A stretch of DNA of 64,000 bases from Acidovorax sp. A1169 (lineage in GTDB: Bacteria; Pseudomonadota; Gammaproteobacteria; Burkholderiales; Burkholderiaceae_C): positions 496,001 through 560,000 of the forward strand of contig NZ_JAUZDX010000001.1 of NCBI RefSeq assembly GCF_030704685.1, in the 5' to 3' direction. Below, in pieces: positions 27,297 through 34,228 of this stretch (position 1 is its first letter; every line of letters begins with the position of its first letter). The notes under the pieces were generated by a model. The model did not search any database and was not told where the DNA came from. It was given only the letters and a program-made list of their open reading frames with translations. The translations under genes and the position numbers were made by a program.

Positions 27297-27818
27297 TTAT
27301 TCAGGCGAAGTGGTGTCGCCCGCGCCCAGGGTCTTTTCCATGAGCACGATGTCGCGCCAGGCGCCGAATTTCCAGCCCATGGAGCGCATCACGCCCACGT
27401 CGGTGAAGCCCAGGGCGCGGTGCACCCCGATGGAGCCGGCGTTGGCCGAGTCGCCGATCACCGCCAGCAGCTTGCGCACGCCGACCGCCTCGGCCTGCAC
27501 CATCAGTTCGGCCAGCAGCTGTCGGCCCAAGCCCCTGCCGCGGGCGCTGTCGGCCACGTAGATCGAGTCTTCGGCCGAGAAGCGGTAGGCCGGGCGCGGC
27601 TTGAACCAGTTGGCGTAGGCAAAGCCCAGCACCTGGCCGTCCTGCTCGGCCACCAGCCAGGGCAGGCCCCGGCCCAGCACGTCGGCGCGGCGGCCGGCCA
27701 TGTCGGTTTCGGTGGGGGGATCGATCTCGAAAGTACCCGTGCCGTGGAGCACATGGTGGGCGTAGATGGCGGTGATTGCAGGCAGGTCAGCGTCGGTGCT
27801 TGGACGAATAATGGGCAT
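27297..27818 (-). CDS. GNAT N-acetyltransferase (PAT/phosphinothricin-type)
   Basis: 173 residues. IRPSTDADLPAITAIYAHHV at the N-terminus and FEIDPPTETDM are typical of the phosphinothricin/methionine-sulfoximine acetyltransferase branch. SIYVADSARGRGLGRQLLAEL holds the acetyl-CoA pyrophosphate loop (RGRGLG), and GVHRALGFTDVGVMRSMGWKFGAW completes the fold. The acceptor is not known from sequence. The start is 17 bp from the -10 of the rightward rpsP promoter. First gene of a two-gene unit with the TM2 protein. Confidence 0.88.
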   Translation of the reverse strand: MPIIRPSTDADLPAITAIYAHHVLHGTGTFEIDPPTETDMAGRRADVLGRGLPWLVAEQDGQVLGFAYANWFKPRPAYRFSAEDSIYVADSARGRGLGRQLLAELMVQAEAVGVRKLLAVIGDSANAGSIGVHRALGFTDVGVMRSMGWKFGAWRDIVLMEKTLGAGDTTSPE

Positions 27819-27840
27819 GGAATGGGGAATTGGATATAAT
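27812..27840 (+). promoter_or_regulatory. Promoter of the rpsP operon
   Basis: TATAAT at 27835-27840 (perfect -10) with TGGGCA at 27812-27817 as a modest -35, spacer 17 bp. A leader of about 120 nt follows before rpsP, including a perfect CGGCAG-GCA-CTGCCG hairpin at 27928-27942. The promoter abuts the divergent GNAT gene start. Confidence 0.75.
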
Positions 27841-27967
27841 CGCGGGCTTTGCAGCGTGTCGCTGGCCGGGTGGCCATGTCGCGTGTCTCAAGCGTTGCGA
27901 GAATATGGTTGCGAACACTATGGCTTTCGGCAGGCACTGCCGGAACCCAACACCCGAAGGATAAATC

Positions 27968-28219
27968 ATGGTCGTCATTCGACTTTCTCGCGGCGGCTCC
28001 AAGGGCCGTCCTTTCTTCAACATCGTCGTTGCTGACAAGCGCGTGCGCCGCGACGGCCGCTTCATCGAGCGCCTGGGCTTCTACAACCCCACCGCCAAGG
28101 ACACCGAAGAAGGCCTGCGCATTGCACAGGACCGCCTGACGTACTGGCAGAGCGTGGGCGCCCAGTCCTCGCCTACCGTGGACCGCCTGATCAAGCAAGC
28201 TGCCAAGAAGGCTGCTTAA
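27968..28219 (+). CDS. rpsP: 30S ribosomal protein S16
   Basis: 83 residues, [20 protein letters not shown] with [19 protein letters not shown], a full-length S16. First gene of rpsP-rimM-trmD-rplS. RBS GAAGGA upstream. A 17-bp hairpin with a short T-run separates it from rimM. Confidence 0.97.
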   Translation: MVVIRLSRGGSKGRPFFNIVVADKRVRRDGRFIERLGFYNPTAKDTEEGLRIAQDRLTYWQSVGAQSSPTVDRLIKQAAKKAA

Positions 28220-28227
28220 AGCTCCCT

Positions 28228-28274
28228 GAAAAGGGCGGGTTCCGTCGGCTTGCCTGGCGGAACCCGCCCTTTTC
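28228..28274 (+). terminator. Strong hairpin between rpsP and rimM (partial terminator or processing site)
   Basis: Bases 28228-28244 (GAAAAGGGCGGGTTCCG) pair perfectly with 28258-28274, a 17-bp stem with a 13-base loop. The descending arm ends in TTTT then C, a short T-run. Inside an essential operon this is more likely a partial terminator or RNA-stability element than a full stop. Confidence 0.7.
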
Positions 28275-28294
28275 CTATTTCCGAGACCCATTCC

Positions 28295-28864
28295 ATGGCC
28301 ACGAACCTGACCCTCGCACCCGCAGAACTGCCTGCCGACGCCGTCGAAGTGGGCCGCATTGCCGACGCCTGGGGTATCAAAGGCTGGTTCAAGGTGGTGC
28401 CCCACAGCAGCAACCCCGAAGCCCTGTTCTCTGCCAAAAGCTGGTACCTGCAGCCCTCCGAGCGGGGTGCCAAGACCTTCTCCGGCACGGTGCTGTTGCC
28501 GATTCGGCAGGCCAAGGACCACTCGGACACCGTGGTGGCCTGGGCGCAGGGCATCGACGACCGCAACGGCGCCGAGGCGCTGCGCGGCGCGCGCATCTTC
28601 GTGCCGCGCTCGGGCTTTCCGACCACCGCCACCGACGAATACTACTGGGTGGACCTGATCGGCCTGGCCGTCGTCAACCGCGAGGGCCTGGCCCTGGGCA
28701 CCGTGCGCGAACTGCTGTCCACCGGCCCGCAGACCGTGCTGGTGCTCGAGTACGAGGAGGCAGGCAAGGTGCAGGAGCGCATGATTCCCTTCGTGGCCCA
28801 TTTCGTCGACAAGGTGGAACTGCCCGAAAAGCGCATCACCGTCGACTGGCAGCCCGACTACTGA
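28295..28864 (+). CDS. rimM: Ribosome maturation factor RimM
   Basis: 189 residues from the ATG at 28295. N-terminal beta-barrel VEVGRIADAWGIKGWFKVVP, C-terminal PRC-barrel with YYWVDLIGLAVVNREGLALG, then PFVAHFVDKVELPEKRITVDW. RimM binds S19 in the 30S head and assists 16S processing. Start chosen at the family N-terminus; the frame is open upstream to within the hairpin. It is 27 bp before trmD. Confidence 0.95.
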   Translation: MATNLTLAPAELPADAVEVGRIADAWGIKGWFKVVPHSSNPEALFSAKSWYLQPSERGAKTFSGTVLLPIRQAKDHSDTVVAWAQGIDDRNGAEALRGARIFVPRSGFPTTATDEYYWVDLIGLAVVNREGLALGTVRELLSTGPQTVLVLEYEEAGKVQERMIPFVAHFVDKVELPEKRITVDWQPDY

Positions 28865-28891
28865 GCGACCGGTTGCGGTCCGCTGCGCACC

Positions 28892-29650
28892 ATGCGCTTT
28901 GACATCATCACCCTGTTCCCCGAGCTGTTTGCGCCCTTTCTGGCCAGCGGCGTGACGCGGCGCGCCTATGCCGGCGGCCAGGTCGACGTGCGGCTGTGGA
29001 ACCCGCGCGACCAGGCCGAGGGCAACTACCGCCGCGTGGACGACCGGCCCTTTGGCGGTGGCCCGGGCATGGTGATGCTGGCCGAGCCGCTGGCGCGCTG
29101 CCTGGCCGCCATCCGCGCCGAGCGCGCCGAGCCTGTCGAGGGCCAGGCTCCGCTGGTGCTGTTTTCGCCCATCGGAGCGGCGCTCAACCACGCGGCGGTG
29201 GAGCGCTGGTCTGTCAGCACGGGCGCCGTGCTGTTGTGCGGGCGCTATGAAGGCATCGACCAGCGCTTCATCGATGCCCATGTGGACCTGCAGATCAGCC
29301 TGGGCGATTTTGTGCTCTCGGGTGGCGAGATTGCCGCCATGGCCCTGCTCGATGCCGTAGCGCGCCTGCAGCCTGGCGTGCTCAACGACGAGGGCAGCCA
29401 CCAGCTCGACAGCTTCAACCCCGCGCTCGACGGCCTGCTCGACTGCCCCCACTACACCCGCCCCGAAGAGTGGGCGGGCCAGGCCGTGCCGGCCGCGCTG
29501 ATGTCCGGCCACCACGCGCAGATCGAGCGCTGGCGGCGTGATCAGCGCCTGGCCGTCACCGTGCGCCACCGTCCCGACCTGATCGCCGCAGCGCGCCAGG
29601 CAGGCCGCATCACGCCTGCCGACGAGGCCGTATTGGCCAAGTTGCGCTGA
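28892..29650 (+). CDS. trmD: tRNA (guanine37-N1)-methyltransferase TrmD
   Basis: 252 residues, MRFDIITLFPELFAPFLASG, PFGGGPGMVMLAEPL, LLCGRYEGIDQRFID, and the SAM-binding trefoil-knot stretch ISLGDFVLSGGEIAAMALLDA; DGLLDCPHYTRPEEW follows. It methylates G37 of tRNAs reading CNN codons and so prevents +1 slippage. The -35 of the rplS promoter lies inside its last codons. Confidence 0.97.
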   Translation: MRFDIITLFPELFAPFLASGVTRRAYAGGQVDVRLWNPRDQAEGNYRRVDDRPFGGGPGMVMLAEPLARCLAAIRAERAEPVEGQAPLVLFSPIGAALNHAAVERWSVSTGAVLLCGRYEGIDQRFIDAHVDLQISLGDFVLSGGEIAAMALLDAVARLQPGVLNDEGSHQLDSFNPALDGLLDCPHYTRPEEWAGQAVPAALMSGHHAQIERWRRDQRLAVTVRHRPDLIAAARQAGRITPADEAVLAKLR

Positions 29651-29661
29651 CTTGCTATAAT
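29633..29661 (+). promoter_or_regulatory. Internal promoter for rplS
   Basis: TTGGCC at 29633-29638 (inside the trmD 3' end) and perfect TATAAT at 29656-29661 with a 17-bp spacer and a TGC extended -10. The leader is about 135 nt. This gives L19 independent expression from the rest of the operon. Confidence 0.8.
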
Positions 29662-29700
29662 CAAAGGCTTTTCGATCCTCTGGCCGGCCGTTTTGCTGAG

Positions 29701-29734
29701 CAAACATGTGGAGCATGCAGGCTCCTGCCGTTTG
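29701..29734 (+). ncRNA. Structured 5' leader hairpin upstream of rplS
   Basis: Outer stem CAAAC/GTTTG (29701-29705, 29730-29734) and inner stem GGAGC/GCTCC (29710-29714, 29721-29725) are separated by symmetric four-base internal loops (ATGT, TGCC). It lies in the L19 leader between the internal promoter and the start codon. A candidate regulatory leader; not proven. Confidence 0.4.
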
Positions 29735-29802
29735 TGCGAAACACTGAGACGTCAATCCCGACGCTGCCATTTTTGGCGCGGACATGATCGTTGGATGTAA
29801 AA

Positions 29803-30210
29803 ATGAACCTGATTCAAACCCTGGAAGCGGAAGAAATCGCCCGCCTCAACAAGACCATTCCCGCATTCGCGCCTGGTGACACCGTCATCGTGAGCGTGAA
29901 CGTGGTGGAAGGTACCCGCAAGCGCGTGCAGGCTTACGAAGGCGTGGTGATTGCCAAGCGCAATCGCGGCCTGAACAGCGGCTTCACCGTGCGCAAGATC
30001 TCCAGCGGCGAAGGCGTGGAGCGTACGTTCCAGACCTACAGCCCGCTGATCGCCGGTATCGAAGTCAAGCGCCGCGGTGACGTGCGCCGTGCCAAGCTGT
30101 ACTACCTGCGTGACCGCAGCGGCAAGTCGGCACGTATCAAGGAAAAGCTGCCACAGCGCGTCAACAAGGCGGCTGTCGCCGCCGCAGCAGCAGCAGCTAC
30201 TGCCGCCTGA
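29803..30210 (+). CDS. rplS: 50S ribosomal protein L19
   Basis: 135 residues, [79 protein letters not shown]. It ends with an Ala-rich tail (AAAAAAATAA region) of about 18 residues, longer than in E. coli and typical of betaproteobacteria. ATG at 29803 is preferred; an in-frame TTG lies 12 bases upstream. Last gene of the operon, with its own promoter in trmD. Confidence 0.97.
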   Translation: MNLIQTLEAEEIARLNKTIPAFAPGDTVIVSVNVVEGTRKRVQAYEGVVIAKRNRGLNSGFTVRKISSGEGVERTFQTYSPLIAGIEVKRRGDVRRAKLYYLRDRSGKSARIKEKLPQRVNKAAVAAAAAAATAA

Positions 30211-30228
30211 GGACTGGACCCGTCCAGG

Positions 30229-30261
30229 CAAGCCGCTACAGCCAGCCTGTAGCGGCTTTTT
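30229..30261 (+). terminator. Intrinsic terminator of the rpsP-rplS operon
   Basis: AAGCCGCTACA (30230-30240) pairs perfectly with TGTAGCGGCTT (30248-30258), followed by TTT, 19 bp after the rplS stop. Confidence 0.9.
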
Positions 30262-30311
30262 GCATTGTGCCGCCCCGCCAACGCTCCCTTGGCTCCCTCA
30301 TCCCGACTGCA

Positions 30312-31028
30312 GTGAAACCACCGATCAGCCCCGTGTCCTCCATCATCCCGCCCCTGTCCACGCTGCCCGATTTCGATCCGCGCAAGGTGCCCGTGGTGGG
30401 GGTGGATGTGCACCTGCCTGCGGTGCCGCTGGCGGCCCAGACCCCCGAGGCGCTGCGCCTGCGCTTTGCGCACCCGCCGCAGTGGGAGCCCGAGGTGGTG
30501 CTGGAGCGCAAGTTTGCCCAGCGCGAGCCGGCCCATGCCTCGGTGCTGCTGGCCATCGTGCTGCGCGAGCAGCCCATGGTGCTGCTGACCGAGCGCACGG
30601 CGCACCTGTCAACGCACTCGGGGCAGATCGCCTTTCCCGGTGGCCGGGCCGACCCCGAGGACGCCACCCCGGCCGACACCGCGCTGCGCGAGGCCTTCGA
30701 GGAGGTGGGCCTGGAGCGCCAGTACGTGGAGGTGCTGGGTTCCTTGCCCCTCTACGTGACGGGCACCTCCTTCATCATCACACCGGTGGTGGCGCTGGTG
30801 CAGCCCGACTGCGTGCTCACGCCCAATCCCTACGAGGTGGCGGATCTGTTCGAGGTGCCGCTGGCCTTTCTGCTCGACCCGGCCAACCACCAGCGCCACC
30901 GGCTGGAGTGGGAGGGCGTGGCCCGCGAGTGGTTCTCCATGCCCTACCAGGACGGTGAGAAGAACCACCACATCTGGGGCGCCACGGCGGGCATGCTGCG
31001 CAACTTCTACCGTTTCATGATGGCGTGA
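30312..31028 (+). CDS. Nudix hydrolase, CoA-diphosphatase (NudL/YeaB) type
   Basis: About 238 residues. The stretch MVLLTERTAHLSTHSGQIAF leading into FPGG is the CoA-pyrophosphatase family signature that precedes the Nudix box. The box itself is GGRADPEDATPADTALREAF with EEVGL. These enzymes cleave CoA or acyl-CoA to phosphopantetheine and 3',5'-ADP. No ATG is available near the N-terminus, so the start is a GTG; 30312 (VKPPISPV) is chosen over 30267, which abuts the rplS terminator, but no clear RBS supports either. Followed by the CobD-like gene 72 bp on. Confidence 0.85.
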   Translation: MKPPISPVSSIIPPLSTLPDFDPRKVPVVGVDVHLPAVPLAAQTPEALRLRFAHPPQWEPEVVLERKFAQREPAHASVLLAIVLREQPMVLLTERTAHLSTHSGQIAFPGGRADPEDATPADTALREAFEEVGLERQYVEVLGSLPLYVTGTSFIITPVVALVQPDCVLTPNPYEVADLFEVPLAFLLDPANHQRHRLEWEGVAREWFSMPYQDGEKNHHIWGATAGMLRNFYRFMMA

Positions 31029-31100
31029 GGCTGCGGGGGCTCACGCGCCTCCTGCACAAACACCTCCCCGCTGGCCGCCACGCCAGTATCATTGGCGCCC

Positions 31101-32087
31101 ATGAGTTTCTTCGCCATCCTGTTCGCTCTGCTGATCGAGCAGGCCCGCCCGCTGGCCCGCAGCAACCCCATCCACGCAGGCCTGCGTGCCTGGGCCCTGT
31201 CGGTGAGCCGCAATTTCGACGCTGGCAAGTCGCACCACGGCTGGGTGGCCTGGGGCTTGGCGGCGCTCGTCCCATCCCTGGTCGTGCTGGCCATCCACTT
31301 GCTGCTGCTGTGGGGGTTGGGCTGGCCATTCGCCGTGCTCTGGAGCGTGGCGGTGCTGTATGTCACCCTGGGTTTTCGGCAGTTCAGCCACCATTTCACC
31401 GGCATCCGCGATGCGCTGGAAGAAGGCGATGAAGACGCGGCCCGCGAACGCCTGGCCCACTGGCAGCAGGTGGATGTGGGCCTGCTGCCGCGCAGCGAGA
31501 TCGTGCGCCATGTGATCGAGTATTCGGTGCTGGCCGCCCATCGCCACGTGTTCGGCGTGCTGGCCTGGTTCTCGGTGCTGGCCGCCCTGGGCCTGGGGCC
31601 TACGGGGGCGGTGCTGTACCGGCTGGCTGAATTCGCCTCGCGCTACTGGCATTACCGCCAGCGCATGGGGGCGCAGCCCGCGAGCGAATCGCTGCAGCGC
31701 GCTTCGGCCCAGGCCTGGACGGTGATCGACTGGGTGCCTGCGCGCCTCACCGCGCTGAGCTTTGCGGTGGTGGGCAGTTTCGAGGAGGCCATCGAGGGCT
31801 GGCGTTTCCATGCGCAGCACTTTCCCAACGACAACGACGGGGTGGTGCTGGCGGCGACGGCCGGGGCCATCAACGTCCGTTTGGGGGGCGAGGCGCTCAA
31901 GGCCCGGTCGGTGCTGCATACGCCGCAGGGGTTGGAGATTGATGCGGACATGGGGGACAGTGACGCTACCCCGGGGCGCGAGCCTGAAGTGGGGCATCTG
32001 CGCAGTGTCGTAGGGCTGGTTTGGCGGTCGGTGGTGGTGTGGATGCTGCTGCTGGCTTTGTTGACTCTGGCTCGGTTGTTGGGCTGA
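31101..32087 (+). CDS. CobD/CbiB-family membrane protein
   Basis: 328 residues from the ATG at 31101. MSFFAILFALLIEQARPL at the N-terminus, membrane segments at about residues 55-100, 155-175 and the extreme C-terminus (VVVWMLLLALLTLARLLG), and the soluble motif EYSVLAAHRHVFGVLAWF with the conserved FASRYWHYR. The fold class covers CbiB (adenosylcobinamide synthesis) and AmpE-like proteins. No other cobalamin genes lie here, so a B12 role is not established. It ends 68 bp before the large inverted repeat. Confidence 0.75.
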   Translation: MSFFAILFALLIEQARPLARSNPIHAGLRAWALSVSRNFDAGKSHHGWVAWGLAALVPSLVVLAIHLLLLWGLGWPFAVLWSVAVLYVTLGFRQFSHHFTGIRDALEEGDEDAARERLAHWQQVDVGLLPRSEIVRHVIEYSVLAAHRHVFGVLAWFSVLAALGLGPTGAVLYRLAEFASRYWHYRQRMGAQPASESLQRASAQAWTVIDWVPARLTALSFAVVGSFEEAIEGWRFHAQHFPNDNDGVVLAATAGAINVRLGGEALKARSVLHTPQGLEIDADMGDSDATPGREPEVGHLRSVVGLVWRSVVVWMLLLALLTLARLLG

Positions 32088-32155
32088 TCTCGGGTCTCTC
32101 CTCGGGGCTTCGCTGGCTGGCAGGCTTGTTTGTGCGGCATGCCTGTGCTGGGTGC

Positions 32156-32446
32156 GGAGGCCGGGATGTGCGCCCGGCGGCGCACCTACTTGTCTTTTGC
32201 TTCGCCAAAAGAAAGTAGGCAAAGAAAAGGCGACCCCCAGTCTGCGTCCCCCGTTCGCCCTGTCGGGCGAACGGGGGCAACCTGCGATGCTCGGACCTGG
32301 GGTGGTGCCGCAGAACTCGCTGCGTTCTTCGAACTCCGCTCAAACAGCTGCGGCAAGCCAGAGGACGAAGTGCGTGTGTCCTGCGGCACACGCACCCACC
32401 CCAGGCCCTGCGCTTCTCGGCGCAGCCAGCAGGGGTGGGGAGCGGG
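32156..32446 (+). repeat. Left arm of the 720-bp structured inverted element
   Basis: Begins with the terminal GGAGGCCGGG. In order: H0 GCCGGG/CCCGGC (32160-32178), H1 CCTACTT-G-TCTTTTG loop CTTCGC (32185-32219), a GGCGACCCC box, H2 with a 13-bp stem (32248-32277), a CCTGCGATGCTCGG box. Then H3, CCTGGGGTGG/CCACCCCAGG (32296-32405), encloses H4 TGCCGCAG/CTGCGGCA (32306-32355) and H5 GTGCGTGTG/CACACGCAC (32370-32395). H6 CTGCGC/GCGCAG (32408-32425) follows. Open frames here are short and low-information, so I treat it as non-coding. Confidence 0.85.
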
Positions 32447-32584
32447 GACAAGGACGGCTGCTGCTTCGCAGCGGCGCCGGGTGTCGGTTACGCGCTGTGC
32501 GCTGCCGACGTGTTGGGCGACCGCCTGGGCGAGCCGAGCGCAGCGAAGGACCACAGGCCGAGCGAAGCAATGGCCCGTATGGAG
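32447..32584. other. Central spacer of the structured inverted element
   Basis: 138 bp between the two arms with no counterpart repeat. Two small hairpins are visible: GCTGC/GCAGC at 32457-32472 and GTCGG...CCGAC at 32483-32509 with an inner GCGC/GCGC. No coding sequence recognised. Confidence 0.5.
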
Positions 32585-32875
32585 CCCGCTCCCACCCCCT
32601 TCTGACCGTGCCGAGAAGCGCAGGGCCTGGGGTGAGCGCGTGCCGAAGGACACGCGCCTCGTGAACTGACTCACCGCGGTTGTCCGAGCGGAGTTCACCC
32701 GCAGGGGGAACGCAGCGAGTTCCGCGGTGCACCCCAGGACCGAGCATCGCAGGCTGCCCCACTCGCCCACCGGGCGAGTGGGGACACGGGCAGCGGGGTC
32801 GCCTTTCTTTTGGGCACTTTTCTTTGGCGAAGCAAAGAACAAGTGCCTCGGCCGCCGGGCCGAGACCCGGCCTCC
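32585..32875 (-). repeat. Right arm of the 720-bp structured inverted element
   Basis: Reverse-complement copy of the left arm, diverged in sequence but matching it in architecture: H0' (32854-32871), H1' GGCACTT-G-TTCTTTG loop CTTCGC (32813-32847), H2' 12-bp stem (32757-32783), H3' CCTGGGGTG/CACCCCAGG (32626-32634, 32730-32738) enclosing H4' (32672-32679 with 32722-32729) and H5' (32636-32657). Many differences from the left arm are paired changes that keep the stems. It ends with the same terminal 10-mer GGAGGCCGGG read from the other side, 48 bp from the rsgA stop. Confidence 0.85.
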
Positions 32876-32923
32876 GCCTTCAAAGCAAAAGCAGAAGCAA
32901 ACACCGTCAAAGAAGCCGAAACT

Positions 32924-33868
32924 TCAATACCGCGTATGGCTCAACTCAGCAAACAGATCCCCGTAGATCCGATACCGGTTCTCGCTGATGCCATCATCCG
33001 CAGGCCCGCGCTTGACCGCATCGATCACCCCGCAGCCGGGCTCATGCAGATGCGTGCAGTTGTAGAACTTGCAATCCGTGGCGTGCGCCGCGATGTCGGG
33101 CATGCAGGCAGCCAACTGCATGGGTGCGATGTGGTGCAGGCCAAATTCCTGGAAGCCCGGCGAGTCGATCAGCGCCGTGGTGCGCTCCTTGTCCATCCAG
33201 TACCAGTGCGTGCTGGTCGTGGTGTGCTTGCCGGAGTTCAGCGCGTGCGAGATCTCATTCGTGAGCACCGTGGCGCCGGGCACCAGGAGGTTGATCAGCG
33301 TGCTCTTGCCCGAGCCTGACGGGCCCAGCACCAAGGTGGTCTTGCCCGTGAGGTGCTCCATGAGCAGGGCCCGGTCCACGTCGCTCGACAGGCGCAGCGA
33401 CAGCGGCAGCACGCCGTAGTGCTTGCCTGCACCCATGTGGCGGTAGGGCAGCAGCCGCTCCCAGGCCCGCGCGAAGGGTTCGATCAGGTCGCTCTTGTTG
33501 AGCGCGATGATGGGTTGGATGCGCGCCGCCTCGGCCGCGATCAGTGCGCGCGAGAGCTGGCTTTCGGAGAACACCGGTTCCGCCGCAATCAGGATCAGCA
33601 CCTGGTCCAGATTGGCGGCAAACGACTTGGTGCGGATCTCGTCCTGGCGGTAGAGCAGGTTGCGCCGCTCCTTGACCTTCTCGATGGTGCCTTCCTCGCC
33701 CTGGCCGGGCGGGGGCGCCTGCCAGAGCACATGGTCGCCCACCACGGCCTGGCTCTTCTTGCCCCGGGGGTGGCAGATGCGGCGCTCGCCATCGGGGGTC
33801 TCGACCATGCAGTGGCGCCCGTGGCTGGCGACCACCGTACCTTCCATGAGGGCGCTGCGCTCAGCCAT
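32924..33868 (-). CDS. rsgA: Ribosome small subunit-dependent GTPase A
   Basis: 314 residues. N-terminal OB-fold (EGTVVASHGRHCMVETPDGE), then a circularly permuted GTPase: G4 LNKSDLI precedes G1 GPSGSGKSTLINLL (P-loop) and G3 DSPGFQEFGL. The C-terminal zinc knuckle is CKFYNCTHLHEPGC. It checks late 30S maturation and releases RbfA. It precedes nothing on its own strand; the large inverted repeat lies downstream. The start at 33868 is 12 bp after the phhB stop, so phhB and rsgA form one unit with the M48 gene. Confidence 0.95.
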   Translation of the reverse strand: MAERSALMEGTVVASHGRHCMVETPDGERRICHPRGKKSQAVVGDHVLWQAPPPGQGEEGTIEKVKERRNLLYRQDEIRTKSFAANLDQVLILIAAEPVFSESQLSRALIAAEAARIQPIIALNKSDLIEPFARAWERLLPYRHMGAGKHYGVLPLSLRLSSDVDRALLMEHLTGKTTLVLGPSGSGKSTLINLLVPGATVLTNEISHALNSGKHTTTSTHWYWMDKERTTALIDSPGFQEFGLHHIAPMQLAACMPDIAAHATDCKFYNCTHLHEPGCGVIDAVKRGPADDGISENRYRIYGDLFAELSHTRY

Positions 33869-33880
33869 GGTGTTGCGGCC

Positions 33881-34228
33881 TCATGAAGCGACCAGTGCGT
33901 CGAAGCGCGTGGCGGACTCGAAGTCGGTGCTGGATATGCCTTTCAAGTCGTGCGTGTTCAGGCGCACCACGCAGCGGTTGTAGTGCACCGACAGGTCGGG
34001 GTGGTGGTCTTGCGCGTTGGCCACGAAGGCCACGGCGTTCACGAACGAGATGGTCTCGTGGTAGTTCGCAAAGTGGTAGGTCTTCTCGATGGCCACGTTG
34101 GCGCCATCGCCGGTCAGGCTCCAGCCCTCCAGCTTGGCGAGCTGGGTGACCACCTCGGTCGCCGTCAGCGCGCGGCGCGTGATGGCCGACCAGTCTTTTT
34201 TCTTGAGCATCGAGGAGGGGGCTGTCAT
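33881..34228 (-). CDS. phhB: Pterin-4a-carbinolamine dehydratase
   Basis: 115 residues. LEGWSLTGDGANVAIEKTYHF, then NAQDHHPDLSVHYNRCVVRL and THDLKGISSTDFESATRFD. HHPDLSVHYNRV-type is the PCD/DCoH active-site signature with its three His. It regenerates quinonoid dihydropterin for aromatic amino-acid hydroxylases or other pterin enzymes; no hydroxylase gene is in the window. The start overlaps the M48 stop as ATGA, so translation is probably coupled; a later in-frame ATG at 34210 (MLKKKDWS) is possible. Confidence 0.92.
   Translation of the reverse strand: MTAPSSMLKKKDWSAITRRALTATEVVTQLAKLEGWSLTGDGANVAIEKTYHFANYHETISFVNAVAFVANAQDHHPDLSVHYNRCVVRLNTHDLKGISSTDFESATRFDALVAS

Noticed and set aside
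32130..32988. Several overlapping small open frames in the structured inverted repeat, on both strands
   Set aside because: They follow the repeat symmetry, not each other, lack ribosome-binding sites and recognisable domains, and conserved positions coincide with stems and loops. Similar sequences elsewhere are often mis-annotated as hypothetical proteins.
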